Shown here in pieces: positions 7,184 through 14,436 of a stretch of 36,165 nucleotides of DNA (the first letter of the stretch is position 1; the number at the start of each line of letters is the position of its first letter). This DNA is from Amycolatopsis thailandensis (lineage in GTDB: Bacteria > Actinomycetota > Actinomycetes > Mycobacteriales > Pseudonocardiaceae). The notes under the pieces are model-generated. The model worked only from the letters and a program-made list of their open reading frames with translations, was not told the DNA's origin and ran no database searches. The position numbers were made by a program, and so were the translations under genes. The stretch covers positions 1 through 36,165 of the forward strand of contig NZ_NMQT01000031.1 of assembly GCF_002234405.1 (NCBI RefSeq), in the 5' to 3' direction.

Positions 7184-7966
7184 CTACGTCTCAGCGCGCA
7201 GTACGTCCCGCACGGTCACGTCGTCGCGGGCACGGTCCTGCGGGTCGTGGTCCAGCCGTAGCGGGACCAGCGGGTCAGCCGGGCCGTAGAACTCCAGTGC
7301 GACAGGGAGATCGTCGCGGCGGCACCGAAGCTTCGCCCGGGTCATCGCCAGGTCGGCGGCGTGCATGAGCCGCTCCAGCCGGCCGCTCGCATCCTGATCT
7401 GCTCTCGCCGACGATGTCGTGGTCTCCTCATCGCGTCGGGTGAGGTCCAGGAGGCGGGCCAGCCCGAATGCCGCGCCGCACACCTTTCCCGCCACCTCGA
7501 CCTGGCACGCGTCCACGGTCGAGTCCAGCATCGACGTCCAGTCGCCGTATGCGGCCAGATCCAGCAGTGCCACGAACTCGTCACCGCCGATCCTGCCCAG
7601 CAGCGCCCTCTCCCCGAGCTGCGCGCGCAGCCGGTCGGCGATCTCCCGCAGTAGCCGGTCTCCTGCACGGTGGCTGATCGTGTCGTTGAGCGGCTTGAGT
7701 TTGTTGACGTCGACGAACAGGACGGCAGGCTGGGTGAGGGCAGGCAGAGCCGCCTGGGCGGCGGACGTCCAGGGCTTGCGGAGCAGGACTCCGGTGACGG
7801 TGTCGTGACTGAGCTGGGTGTTCTCGGCGCGCAGGCGTGCGTTGTCGCCGAGCAGCGCGGTATTGGTGTGACGCGCGGCGCCGAGCGCGCGGCGTGCGCT
7901 GACGAGCAGGGCGAGCAGACTCAGGGCAGCGGCGCCGAGCAGGAGGGACACGAGCGGTGAGAACAT
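7184..7966 (-). CDS. Membrane-anchored GGDEF protein, probable diguanylate cyclase (260 aa)
   Basis: Residues 4-24 (PLVSLLLGAAALSLLALLV) form one membrane helix. Residues 30-55 look like a short coiled coil. The GGDEF domain fills the rest: metal-binding Asp in FVDVN (about 86), KPLND-x-x-SHRAGD (91-103) and an intact GGDEF at 127-131. The substrate would be GTP and the product cyclic di-GMP. The product-inhibition RxxD motif expected just before the active site is replaced (GERALLGRIGGDEF), so feedback control is probably missing. No sensory or EAL domain is present. In actinomycetes cyclic di-GMP controls development through BldD-type regulators, so a mobile copy could alter host development (inference). 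Start at 7966 (MFSPLVSLLLG) with GGAGCC upstream. Confidence 0.87.
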   Translation of the reverse strand: MFSPLVSLLLGAAALSLLALLVSARRALGAARHTNTALLGDNARLRAENTQLSHDTVTGVLLRKPWTSAAQAALPALTQPAVLFVDVNKLKPLNDTISHRAGDRLLREIADRLRAQLGERALLGRIGGDEFVALLDLAAYGDWTSMLDSTVDACQVEVAGKVCGAAFGLARLLDLTRRDEETTTSSARADQDASGRLERLMHAADLAMTRAKLRCRRDDLPVALEFYGPADPLVPLRLDHDPQDRARDDVTVRDVLRAET

Positions 7967-8290
7967 GGGCGGCTCCGGGAACGCGCCCGTTCGCACGGGC
8001 GCGGGCGGCGCAGGCGAAGCCCATGCCGCCCGGTGACCGCGAGGCCAGGAAGCAGGAAGAGGCAGCAGGCCCCGCGCGGACGCGATTCCGGGCAGCAGTC
8101 CCGTTTCCGGCGGTGTCAAGGCACACCGGCCACCGCCAGGGCACCGGCCGGTGACCCGGCGGTGCGCCTTGACACCGCCGGGGCGGGCTGCTCGGGTTGT
8201 GCGGCCGCCGGTTGCCTGCGGCGGAGACCAACCTGTTCGCGAAGGCCAGGCTTTGGCGCGCGCGGGTATGTGAAATGAAAGGGAGCCACG
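7967..8290. repeat. Divergent spacer with nested palindrome at 8108-8180
   Basis: This separates a minus-strand start (7966) from a plus-strand start (8291), so promoters for both should lie here. CGGCGGTGTCAAGGC (8108-8122) pairs exactly with 8166-8180. Inside, CACCGCC (8131-8137) pairs with GGCGGTG (8158-8164), and CACCGGCCGGTG at 8142-8153 is itself a palindrome. It forms a triple-nested structure. No gene is seen. Confidence 0.75.
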
Positions 8291-8695
8291 GTGGCAGGCA
8301 GTGAGCGGCGCACGCTGGTCGAGCAGCTCTACGGCCGGACCTGCATGATCGACTGCATCACCGCGTCGGTCGCCGCGGAGCGCGCACGGGAACTGGTGGA
8401 GGCATCAGGTGCCAGCGCCTTGGGCCCGGCAGACGCGTACTTCGCGACCGGCGCCCTGCACATCCTGACGGGCTACTTGCAAGCGGCGGCCATCCTGGGC
8501 GAGAAGCCGCAGACGATCGTTGCCTGGGCACGGACCGACGCCAGCGAGCCGTGGATCGCACTCGAGTCCCGCCCGGATGTCGTCCCTCAGGAATGGTCGC
8601 GGCACCGCAGCGCCCTCCTGTCGCTGCCGGCCGCCGACCAGACCGCGACGCGTCAGATGCTGCGGACGATCCTCGACGCGCCCGCCACCAGCTAG
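8291..8695 (+). CDS. Fragment-like protein resembling VirD4/TraG coupling ATPase region (134 aa)
   Basis: One of only two confident plus-strand genes. The GTG at 8291 follows GGGAG. The sequence LYGRTCMIDCITASVAAERA, then AYFATGALHILTGYLQAAAIL and a later IVAWA, resembles the helical insert of actinobacterial VirD4/TraG-like conjugative coupling proteins. In those proteins a Gly-Cys-x-x-Pro-x-x-A segment, a helix ending in VAAxRxLLHAAAL and a following W-x-x motif occur between Walker A and B. Neither Walker motif is present, and 134 residues is far shorter than the several hundred of the family. It is either a remnant kept in frame or a stand-alone domain acting on a coupling protein elsewhere. 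The match is by pattern recall, not alignment. Confidence 0.55.
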   Translation: MAGSERRTLVEQLYGRTCMIDCITASVAAERARELVEASGASALGPADAYFATGALHILTGYLQAAAILGEKPQTIVAWARTDASEPWIALESRPDVVPQEWSRHRSALLSLPAADQTATRQMLRTILDAPATS

Positions 8696-8761
8696 CCGGG
8701 CTCGGCCGGGTGAACGACCACGCGTGAAGCACATCGCCTGCCCGGGCGTGGAGTTCCAGGG

Positions 8762-9211
8762 TCACCAATGGGAGCCGCAGACGCATTCGCACTCGTGCTC
8801 GCATCCGAGCGGGGCGATGTAGCAGCGGTGGACGCGGTCACTCGTCCCCGGGCAGGGGATCGTGCCGCCCGTGCGGTCGCACTGGTATCCGGTGGTGCGG
8901 GCCAGGTGCAGCAGCTGACCTGCCGCCGCGGCGCGAGTGTCTCGTACGCGCAAGCCCCAGCCGTCGGCGGCGCGCCAGCTGCCCCAGTCGCCCCACTTGA
9001 AGCGGACGACGTTCCCCAGCAGGTGACGGCCGAGGAACACCTCGAATGAGTCCGGCTGCTGACGGCCACCCAGCGCATCCACAATGGACAGTATCGGGCG
9101 GTAGAACACGTGCCGGGGGTCTCGGACCGCAGGGCCGTGCCGATGGCCTGGCGGCCGGTTGGCGCGGATCAGGTCGCGCAGAATCTCGATCTTGTCGGTG
9201 TCGCTGTCCAT
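8762..9211 (-). CDS. Orphan protein with Cys/His-rich C-terminus (149 aa)
   Basis: The N-terminal region (MDSDTDKIEILRDLIRANRP) is a charged helix, the middle is unremarkable, and the last 40 residues contain YQCDRTGGTIPCPGTS, HRCYIAPLGC and EHECECVCGSHW, with at least seven cysteines and two or more histidines. This suggests a metal-binding tail. The ATG at 9211 follows AAGGAGAAGG. It is convergent with the plus-strand gene ending at 8695, with 66 bp between the stops. Function unknown. Confidence 0.78.
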   Translation of the reverse strand: MDSDTDKIEILRDLIRANRPPGHRHGPAVRDPRHVFYRPILSIVDALGGRQQPDSFEVFLGRHLLGNVVRFKWGDWGSWRAADGWGLRVRDTRAAAAGQLLHLARTTGYQCDRTGGTIPCPGTSDRVHRCYIAPLGCEHECECVCGSHW

Positions 9212-9527
9212 CGGGCCTTCTCCTTAGCGGTGGTGACCTGAGCGGGCGGGCGCGAGTGGGTCGGCGGCGCACCGCAGCGATCAGGCAGCGTGAGTGGTGT
9301 CGTCGAGGTCGGGCCGCGCGTAGGGGCACTGACTGGTTCGCCTCGGTGCCGGCCACGGCAGTCAATGTCGTCGGCGAGGACACGGTCGGCGACAGCTGGC
9401 TTGCGGCGTGCCTCCGCCTCGAAGATCCGGCGTCGGACCGGCGGGCCTGGCGTGGCCGTGCCGCACCTGTCCTGAAGCCGGGCGGGGCACCATCGGCAGA
9501 GGTCCCCGCTGATGCGCGGCTTGCTCT
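9212..9527. other. Gene-free stretch with weak coding trace
   Basis: No gene can be supported. One minus-strand frame contains CRWCPARLQDRCG and continues for about 90 codons without a start, which could be a decayed Cys-containing protein. Evidence is too thin to call a pseudogene. Confidence 0.4.
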
Positions 9528-9557
9528 CGGGAGGGCACGCCGGTGCGTGCCCTCCCG
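9528..9557 (-). terminator. Terminator of lsr2
   Basis: CGGGAGGGCACGC (9528-9540) pairs perfectly with GCGTGCCCTCCCG (9545-9557) across CGGT. It begins 12 nt past the stop at 9570 on the minus strand. Confidence 0.82.
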
Positions 9558-9569
9558 GGTTGCGCCGTC

Positions 9570-9965
9570 TCAGCCGCGCTTGCGGCCGCCCTTCTTGCGC
9601 GGGTTGTTCGCGTCAAGGTACTTCTTGATGACCTGGTCGGACAGGCGCCCGCGGTCGGACACGTTGTGGCCGTTCTTCCGGGCCCAGTCGCGAATGACCC
9701 TGTTGGGCGGCAGCTCGTCGGACGTGTCCGTCTTCTTCTGCGGAGCAGCCTTCTCCTTCGTGCCGGTGTCCTGCGGCTGGCTCCTGCGGCCGCCGACGCG
9801 CCGCGCGCTGGCCACGTACGGTGCCAGGAACTCGTCGAGGAAGTCGGCGTTCTCCTGGTCGAGATCGATCCGGTAGTCGACGCCGTCGAGATTGAACTTC
9901 TTCGTCACCACAGCGGGGGTGCCGTCGATGTCGTCGACGGTGATGACGCTCTTCTTAGTCGCCAT
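9570..9965 (-). CDS. Lsr2-family nucleoid-associated xenogeneic silencer (131 aa)
   Basis: The N-terminal domain (SVITVDDIDGTPAVVTKKF, then NLDGVDYRIDLDQENADFL) matches the Lsr2 dimerisation domain, including the DDxDG motif and the GVxYxIDLxxxNA signature. A basic, Lys/Gln-rich linker with RRVGGRR follows, then the C-terminal DNA-binding domain NRVIRDWARKNGHNVSDRGR with the AT-hook-like RGR motif that inserts into AT-rich minor grooves. The length is close to typical Lsr2 (about 110-130 aa) with an added Lys/Gly tail (PRKKGGRKRG). The ATG at 9965 follows AAGGAG. In actinobacteria Lsr2 silences horizontally acquired AT-rich DNA. A copy on mobile DNA probably masks the element or modifies host silencing (inference). 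A type I palindrome lies upstream. Confidence 0.93.
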   Translation of the reverse strand: MATKKSVITVDDIDGTPAVVTKKFNLDGVDYRIDLDQENADFLDEFLAPYVASARRVGGRRSQPQDTGTKEKAAPQKKTDTSDELPPNRVIRDWARKNGHNVSDRGRLSDQVIKKYLDANNPRKKGGRKRG

Positions 9966-10041
9966 GGGCGTGTGCTCCTTCTGGTGAGCTGGTGTTGCTG
10001 ACGGCCGCGGCCTGAGCACGGTGGCCGGGGGTCCGTAGGAC

Positions 10042-10146
10042 GGCGCAACGAAGGCGTGGGCGTTCGTTCGGGTGTGATCGCGCGAAGCGCGACCCCGGAG
10101 GGGCCTGTCTCACCCGGAACGGATGTGCGTGCCCTCGTTGCGCCGC
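10042..10146. repeat. Type I nested palindrome (copy 3)
   Basis: Outer arms CGGCGCAACGA (10042-10052) and TCGTTGCGCCG (10136-10146) are perfect. The inner stem uses GGGTGTGA and TCTCACCC. The two core stem-loops are TCGCGC-GAA-GCGCGA (10079-10093) and CCCC-GGA-GGGG (10094-10104). This copy lacks the GCAGCGAG loop but keeps the layout. It lies upstream of lsr2 and abuts the decayed gene at 10165. Confidence 0.8.
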
Positions 10147-10164
10147 CTGCCTCCGGGCTCTGTG

Positions 10165-10464
10165 CTGGCCTTGTTCGTCAGCTGCGCCGGTCGCCAGAAG
10201 AGCCACCCCAGGGACAGAGAACCTGGCAGCTCGACCAAACCGGAACCGCGCGGGCTGAGCCTGGTCGACAGCTGGAGAATCGCGTCACCGAGGAAGACGG
10301 GGTTGCCATCGTGGTCGGTCTCCGCCGAGGAGTCGAGCTCGTAGGCCTGTCCAAGGTGGAGGATCGGACCCCGGGGCTCGCTGCCGTCGATCCATTAATG
10401 GTCGTCCGGCCGTGTGGTGGTCGGGTGGGCGCGGTGAGATGGCCGGCGGTGGAATCGTCAGGTC
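10165..10464 (-). pseudogene. Frameshifted, truncated relative of the protein at 32705-33406
   Basis: On the minus strand one frame (10464 onwards) reads DLTIPPPAI. After a frame change near 10395 the next reads WIDGSEPRGPILHLGQAYEL, then SSAETDHDGNPVF. The intact gene at 32705-33406 has DLTIHHCPPQ, EWIDRNGVTRRTLDLGRPYE and ETNHDGEPVF in the same order. The segment between YELD and the HDG motif is deleted here. The first frame has no usable start and the second is preceded by TAA. The reading continues without a proper end into the palindrome at 10042-10146, suggesting that the palindrome replaced the 3' part. The family's function is unknown. Confidence 0.6.
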
Positions 10465-10608
10465 AATGATGACCGTTCATAGTCGGCTTCCACAGTGTGG
10501 ACCGCCTGATGGCGTGGCTCGTTCATCGGGCGCCGTCCGGCACGTCCCGACACGCGAGGGAGCGTGAGGTGATGGGCCCGGCGTGAATGCCGCCGGGCCC
10601 ACCCTCGT
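10465..10608. other. Short spacer, nothing recognised
   Basis: Contains a modest hairpin (GGGCCCGGCG near 10574 with CGCCGGGCCC near 10591) immediately after the stop of the gene at 10609-11058, which could be its terminator on the minus strand. Confidence 0.5.
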
Positions 10609-11058
10609 CTAGCTGGCTTTCATCTCCGACCGGTGCCAGCGTCGGACGTCTTCCAGTGCGCTGTCGATGGAGCCGAACCGGGTCACTCGCTGGTCACCGA
10701 AGAAGCTGCTGGTGATCTCCACCGCTAGGTTCCCAGGGGTGTCCGCCGTCCAGAACCGGGAGGGAAAGTGGATGCTGACCGCGCCGTCGTTGCCGACGAC
10801 GCCGCCGCGGCCCTCCAGGTGTTCGTATGCCTGAAACAGCAGCCACTGAAGCTCAACCAGCTTGGTCTGAAACTCGATGGTCGAGTACTCGGTGAACCCG
10901 TCACGCCAGACATGCTCATCGGCCGCTGTGAGCCGCTTGCGGTCAACCCTGAGCTGAATCACCACCGAGACTGCGGTGAACAGCAGGGTGGAGAGGACGA
11001 ACCACAACACGAAGTTGAGCCAGTTTCGCCAGCCCCAGTCGGCCAGTTCGACCAGCAT
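10609..11058 (-). CDS. Single-pass membrane protein, paralogue of 16312-16635 (149 aa)
   Basis: The ATG at 11058 (MLVELADWGWRNW) follows AGGTGGTGA. A hydrophobic segment at about residues 14-38 (FVLWFVLSTLLFTAVSVVIQL) is a transmembrane helix, followed by a basic stretch (RVDRKRL), placing the rest in the cytoplasm by the positive-inside rule. The cytoplasmic part has EFQTKLVELQWLLFQAYEHL, GAVSIHFPSRFW, VEITSSFFG and a C-terminal SALEDVRRWHRSEM. All four blocks recur in the protein at 16312-16635, which lacks the membrane anchor. Function unknown. The pair suggests a membrane-bound and a soluble form of the same domain. A long palindrome (11154-11330) lies upstream. Confidence 0.85.
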   Translation of the reverse strand: MLVELADWGWRNWLNFVLWFVLSTLLFTAVSVVIQLRVDRKRLTAADEHVWRDGFTEYSTIEFQTKLVELQWLLFQAYEHLEGRGGVVGNDGAVSIHFPSRFWTADTPGNLAVEITSSFFGDQRVTRFGSIDSALEDVRRWHRSEMKAS

Positions 11059-11153
11059 TTCACCACCTGCCAGTGGCGAGGAGCTGACAGGCAGCAGCGC
11101 GAGATAGTGCACGAGAGTCTCCAGTGGACGGTCGCGGTTCTCGTCCCGGCCGG

Positions 11154-11330
11154 GGCGAGAGCGTCGCGGTGAGACCGGCGACGACCGTGAGCCCCAGCGG
11201 GCTTTCCGTCTCCAGCCGACAGGGCGGGGCGCGGCCGAGCGCAGCGAGGCGGGCCCTGTGTCGGCTGCTCGGAAAGATGCTGGGGTGGAGGTCGTCGCCG
11301 GTCTAGGCTGTGACGCCCCGCCCCCGGCGG
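11154..11330. repeat. Type I nested palindrome (copy 4, long form)
   Basis: Nested pairs: GACCGGCGACGACC near 11172 with GGTCGTCGCCGGTC near 11289; CCCCAGC and TTTCCG with CGGAAAGATGCTGGGG; CAGCCGACAGGGC with GCCCTGTGTCGGCTG. The centre is CCGAGCGCAGCGAGGCGGG (11235-11253). It shares GTGAGACCGGCG (11169) and CTAGGCTGTGACGCC (11303-11317) in the same order with copy 8 at 33527-33715. It sits between the stop at 11523 and the start at 11058. Confidence 0.85.
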
Positions 11331-11522
11331 ACCGAGAGACGGGGGCACCAGACCTCCGAAAGACAGCAACTGTCAGGACCTCGACGGCGCCACGCAAAGG
11401 GTCAGAACCTCGGCCGACGACGCTGGTCATCCCCCACGGGCGCGGTGGCGCCCGGGCTGAGTTGCCGATTGTGCGGGAGGGTGCGTAGACGAGCCGCAGT
11501 GAGGGTGATCGTCGCATGACGG
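11331..11522. other. Spacer, no gene seen
   Basis: About 190 bp between the long palindrome and the stop at 11523. I see no gene or strong hairpin. Confidence 0.4.
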
Positions 11523-11936
11523 TCAGGACACGAACTCCCACACCCAGGCCCGGGCTCCGATTCCATACCGACCGTCGTCGTCGGGCTCGACGCGATCCTC
11601 GATGTAGCTGGGCCTTGTGTCCCCGTCGGACCGGGTGAGGACGATCGTGTCGCCGTCCCAGTGAGCTCGCGCGGATCCGTCGGGGTACTTGGCGTAGGTG
11701 TCGTTGATCCAGTCCACGACAAACTCGGCGACCTCGGGCCGAAAGCGGGGAATGGCGGCGCCGTTCCACAGCTCTGCGGCGACGAGCGCGGGGAACGCCG
11801 GATCCCGGTCGTCAATGGTGATGGTGACCAGCTCTTCTCCTCGCTGAGGGCGGAGTGCTCGGCGATCGCGGGCGGTCACGGAGGCCTGGCGCTGGTTCCG
11901 TCCCTTCTTGTTGGGTTGGCTCTGGCTGTTCGTCAC
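11523..11936 (-). CDS. Member of a three-copy orphan family (137 aa)
   Basis: The GTG at 11936 follows AGGAG. The N-terminus is basic and Gln-rich (KKGRNQRQASVTARDRR) and probably disordered. The conserved part runs FPALVAAELWNGAAIPRF, then EVAEFVVDWIND, PDGSARAHWDGDTIVL, and ends DGRYGIGARAWVWEF. The same blocks in the same order occur at 28765-29391 and 30654-31028, so the three are paralogues. The core looks like an alpha/beta domain of about 100 residues, with a signature WNGxAxPxF...VVxWIN...WDGDT...GRYxIGxxAWxWE. No catalytic residues are obvious. Function unknown. A hairpin at 11963-11996 lies upstream, belonging to the next gene's end. Confidence 0.85.
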   Translation of the reverse strand: MTNSQSQPNKKGRNQRQASVTARDRRALRPQRGEELVTITIDDRDPAFPALVAAELWNGAAIPRFRPEVAEFVVDWINDTYAKYPDGSARAHWDGDTIVLTRSDGDTRPSYIEDRVEPDDDGRYGIGARAWVWEFVS

Positions 11937-11962
11937 GCGGGCTCCTGTCGGAAGGGCGAGAA

Positions 11963-11996
11963 CCCACCGGCTGGTACGGGAACGCCAGCCGGTGGG
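11963..11996 (-). terminator. Terminator of the 12024 gene
   Basis: CCCACCGGCTGG (11963-11974) pairs perfectly with CCAGCCGGTGGG (11985-11996), with a 10-nt loop, about 27 nt past the stop at 12024 on the minus strand. Confidence 0.72.
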
Positions 11997-12023
11997 CAGA
12001 GGTGCGAGGTGCGCTCGGAGACG

Positions 12024-12407
12024 TCAGCGCAGCGCGGGCAGACGCGCCGGGGACGGCAGGGCGACGGTCTCGTCACCGCGCAGCGCGCGGGCCAGCACAG
12101 CCAGCGCAGGGTGTTCGGCACTGATCGCGTGGGACTGGAGCAGGCCCCTGTGCACCAGCAGCCGCAGTTCGGCCGGGCTGTCCAGCCAGTAGTCGGCCAG
12201 CGAGACCAGGGTCGCCGACAACACGCCCGAGAGCAGGACCGGTTCGTCGCCGAGGGCGTCGGCGTCGCCGACGATCACCACCTCGCATTCGTCGGCGCCG
12301 AGCGGCCTGACCCACGCCGTCGGGATGAGCAGTTCGGCATATCCCGGCCCGGGCGACCACAGTGCAGGGTTACAACGGGAAGCGGGGGCGAGCGGGGCGA
12401 TCGTCAC
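12024..12407 (-). CDS. Orphan protein (127 aa)
   Basis: The GTG at 12407 (MTIAPLAPASRC) is preceded by AAGGAG at 7 nt. The sequence alternates strands and helices (YAELLIPTAWVRPL, CEVVIVGDADALG, LLSGVLSATLVSLADYWL, LRLLVHRGLLQSHAI) with no membrane helix. Two cysteines are far apart. I cannot assign it to a family. The upstream spacer carries a type II palindrome (12519-12577). Codon usage is typical of the region. Confidence 0.75.
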   Translation of the reverse strand: MTIAPLAPASRCNPALWSPGPGYAELLIPTAWVRPLGADECEVVIVGDADALGDEPVLLSGVLSATLVSLADYWLDSPAELRLLVHRGLLQSHAISAEHPALAVLARALRGDETVALPSPARLPALR

Positions 12408-12518
12408 AACAAGGCTCCTTGCGTGTTCGGAGGCATCACCGCGGCGGTGGCCGGGCGTCGAGCCGGTACCGAGGGGTGCGCCGATGCGTGTACAAGGGGC
12501 TGTGAAGCGGGCCGCCCC

Positions 12519-12577
12519 GGCCGGGCAGGGGTTTCCGCGCAGCGGCGCGAAGCGCCCTTGCGTGGGCGGGGACGGTC
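12519..12577. repeat. Type II palindrome (copy 1)
   Basis: The core 12531-12560 starts GTTTCCGCGC and includes GGCGCGAAGCGCC. The flanks GGGCAGGGG and CCCTTGCGTGGGC pair only partly. It is nearly identical in its core to the copies at 16902-16949 and 18954-19013, and lies just upstream of the gene starting at 12407. Confidence 0.75.
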
Positions 12578-12666
12578 TGCTGTGCTTCGCCCGTGCACGT
12601 GCGCGCACCGGAGGCCGGGCGGAAGGGTGCCCGGTTGGCCGCCGCCGGCAGGCGCCTGTGCGCGGG

Positions 12667-13200
12667 CTACCGGCGGGAGCCGCGCCGGGAGACGGAACGT
12701 GAGATCCGGCCTGGTGCGATCCGGCCTTGCCGTGTACCGCTGTGGGTGCGGCGTCCGGGCTTGATGTAGTCCCGGGTCCGGATCTTCTCTTTCGGCTCTG
12801 GGCCCTCGGCGGCATCCGCGTTTGCCGGTGCCGGTTCGTGCGGTGAGGTGGGTTTCGGCGCGGTGCCAGGTTGCGGCGCCGGTCGCGTGGTTCGCGCAGC
12901 GGTGCTGGACCAGCGCCGGGGAACCTTCTTGCGTTGCTGGTCCCACCGCTCGAACTCTGCTGGCCATCGCTCCCATGCCCAGCCGAGAACAACGGTGCCG
13001 CCGCCCACGGAGGGGAGCTCGACATCCGGTGCCGGGAACGGCGCCGCGCTGTCGGGTCCCCAGCGCTTGCGCATCATGGTGACGGAGCTGCGCTGGATAC
13101 CCCACCAGTCGGCAATGTGCGCCATGGTGAAACAGCGCATCGGCGCCGGCACGGTCGCCGCCGATGCCGTAGCGGAGGGTGCTTCTTGTTCGGGTGCCAT
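12667..13200 (-). CDS. Helix-turn-helix protein, excisionase/MerR-like (177 aa)
   Basis: The ATG at 13200 follows AAGGAG. After a 20-residue Ala/Thr-rich lead, residues about 21-50 (MRCFTMAHIADWWGIQRSSV) form a helix-turn-helix of the kind found in excisionases and MerR-like proteins: a helix AHIADWWGI, a turn, and a recognition helix RSSVTMMRKR. A wing region (TVVLGWAWERWPAEFERW) follows. The C-terminal 90 residues are Pro/Ala/Thr-rich then strongly basic (SRSVSRRGSRR), likely disordered and DNA-contacting. Its position directly downstream of RecT and YqaJ genes is compatible with a role in element recombination or their regulation (inference). Confidence 0.78.
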   Translation of the reverse strand: MAPEQEAPSATASAATVPAPMRCFTMAHIADWWGIQRSSVTMMRKRWGPDSAAPFPAPDVELPSVGGGTVVLGWAWERWPAEFERWDQQRKKVPRRWSSTAARTTRPAPQPGTAPKPTSPHEPAPANADAAEGPEPKEKIRTRDYIKPGRRTHSGTRQGRIAPGRISRSVSRRGSRR

Positions 13201-13241
13201 CAGAACTCCTTGCTTCGTAACGGGTATGTGTGGCTGGTGAT

Positions 13242-13277
13242 GAGTGCTCGCCCTCCGGGGACGAGGGGCGAGCACTC
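13242..13277 (-). terminator. Terminator after recT
   Basis: GAGTGCTCGCCC (13242-13253) pairs perfectly with GGGCGAGCACTC (13266-13277), starting 6 nt past the stop at 13283 on the minus strand and 40 bp before the next start at 13200. Confidence 0.8.
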
Positions 13278-13282
13278 CTCGG

Positions 13283-14377
13283 TCACTCGCCGGGCACGGA
13301 CTCGGTGGCGGGATCCGGTGTGGACGGCCGCGGCGAGGCTGCCGCAGCTGGCTCTTCGGTGGCCTCGGCGAGCTGCGCTCCGGCGGCGTTGATCCGCTTC
13401 CGCAGCTCGACGTTGTCCGGCTCGGCGCGTTTGGCGACCCACCAGAGTTCTCGCAGGGCATCCGCGCCGTGCCTAGCGGCTTCGGTCAGAGCCGCGTCCC
13501 AGTCGATCGGGTCCGTGTTGAGGACGTCCTCCTCCGCGACGTCGTCGTCGGCGGCGGGGTCCACAGCGGGCGGGGGCGTCGTGATCACCACACGCTCGCG
13601 TTCCGGTTCGGCAGTCGTCGCCTGCTCGGATGCGGGGTTGGCGTACTGCTGTGCCCGCTCCATGGCCTCGTCGAGGGTGACGGCGTTTTCGCGGTGGTAC
13701 CCGGAAGAGTTGCCGACCTCCAGCAGGTGGCCGGTGGGGATACCGTGTTGGTCGATGTCGGCGCCGAGTTCCTCGGGGGTGTACTGCAGGCCGTACAGTG
13801 CGTCCTGGCAGGCGTCCCGGGCGACTTCGGTGATCGCTCGGGCCTTCAGCAGCGCCGGCGTGAACCGCTCCCACGGCATCGGCTTCCCTTTACTGTCGCG
13901 TGCGACGGGGAGCCCGCTGTCGAGTCGCAACAGCCGCGATTCGTGTGCGCGTTTGACGGTCCAGTCCGACCGGAAGGTGAAGTCGGGGTCGTCCTTGCGG
14001 ATAATCTCGGCGAAAGCCGGTTCCTTCCAGCTCTGGCCTCCGCGTACACGGAGCTTGTGCCCCGCGCGGCGGACCAGGAATCCGATGAGGGACGCCCTGG
14101 CGGTCGGGCTTCCGTCGACGACGTACACACCGAGCATGGCCGTCATCGCCGGAATGCTGAGCATCCGGCCGAATTCCACCGCCCACAGGATGTTCGCGGG
14201 CTGGCGGCGGTAGTGCGAAGGCAGCAGTACCGACTTCGCGAGATGTTCGGCGTAGGCCTGGTCGGTGTCGAGAACGTCGGCCGTCGGTGTCGCCAGCTCG
14301 CGCTGGACCGGTACGAGTTCCCCGCGGCGGGCGCGATGCGTCTCTGCGAGCTGCGCCCGAAGTTCAGTGGTGTCCAT
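13283..14377 (-). CDS. RecT-family single-strand annealing protein (364 aa)
   Basis: RecT-type proteins anneal complementary single strands after an exonuclease resects DNA. The segment NILWAVEFGRMLSIPAMTAM, then VYVVDGSPTARASLIGFLV and RRAGHKLRVRGG, is the RecT core. It continues with PDFTFRSDWTVKRAHESRLL, PMPWERFTPALLKARAITE and VARDACQDALYGLQYTPEEL, the typical end of phage and actinobacterial RecT. The C-terminal 90 residues are acidic and low-complexity. The ATG at 14377 follows GAAGGAG. The partner exonuclease gene is 60 bp upstream in the same direction, a classic two-gene recombination module. Such pairs serve phage or mobile-element recombination and repair. Confidence in the family is good, in the element's need for it lower. 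Confidence 0.83.
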   Translation of the reverse strand: MDTTELRAQLAETHRARRGELVPVQRELATPTADVLDTDQAYAEHLAKSVLLPSHYRRQPANILWAVEFGRMLSIPAMTAMLGVYVVDGSPTARASLIGFLVRRAGHKLRVRGGQSWKEPAFAEIIRKDDPDFTFRSDWTVKRAHESRLLRLDSGLPVARDSKGKPMPWERFTPALLKARAITEVARDACQDALYGLQYTPEELGADIDQHGIPTGHLLEVGNSSGYHRENAVTLDEAMERAQQYANPASEQATTAEPERERVVITTPPPAVDPAADDDVAEEDVLNTDPIDWDAALTEAARHGADALRELWWVAKRAEPDNVELRKRINAAGAQLAEATEEPAAAASPRPSTPDPATESVPGE

Positions 14378-14436
14378 GTGCGTTTCTCCTTCGGTGACAA
14401 CGGCCGGCGAACCGGATGGTGGGAAGTGAGGGCGAG

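Noticed and set aside
10042..10146. Linear-replicon telomere
   Set aside because: Packed hairpins with GNA-type loops recall Streptomyces telomeres, but here they are many, internal and placed between genes.
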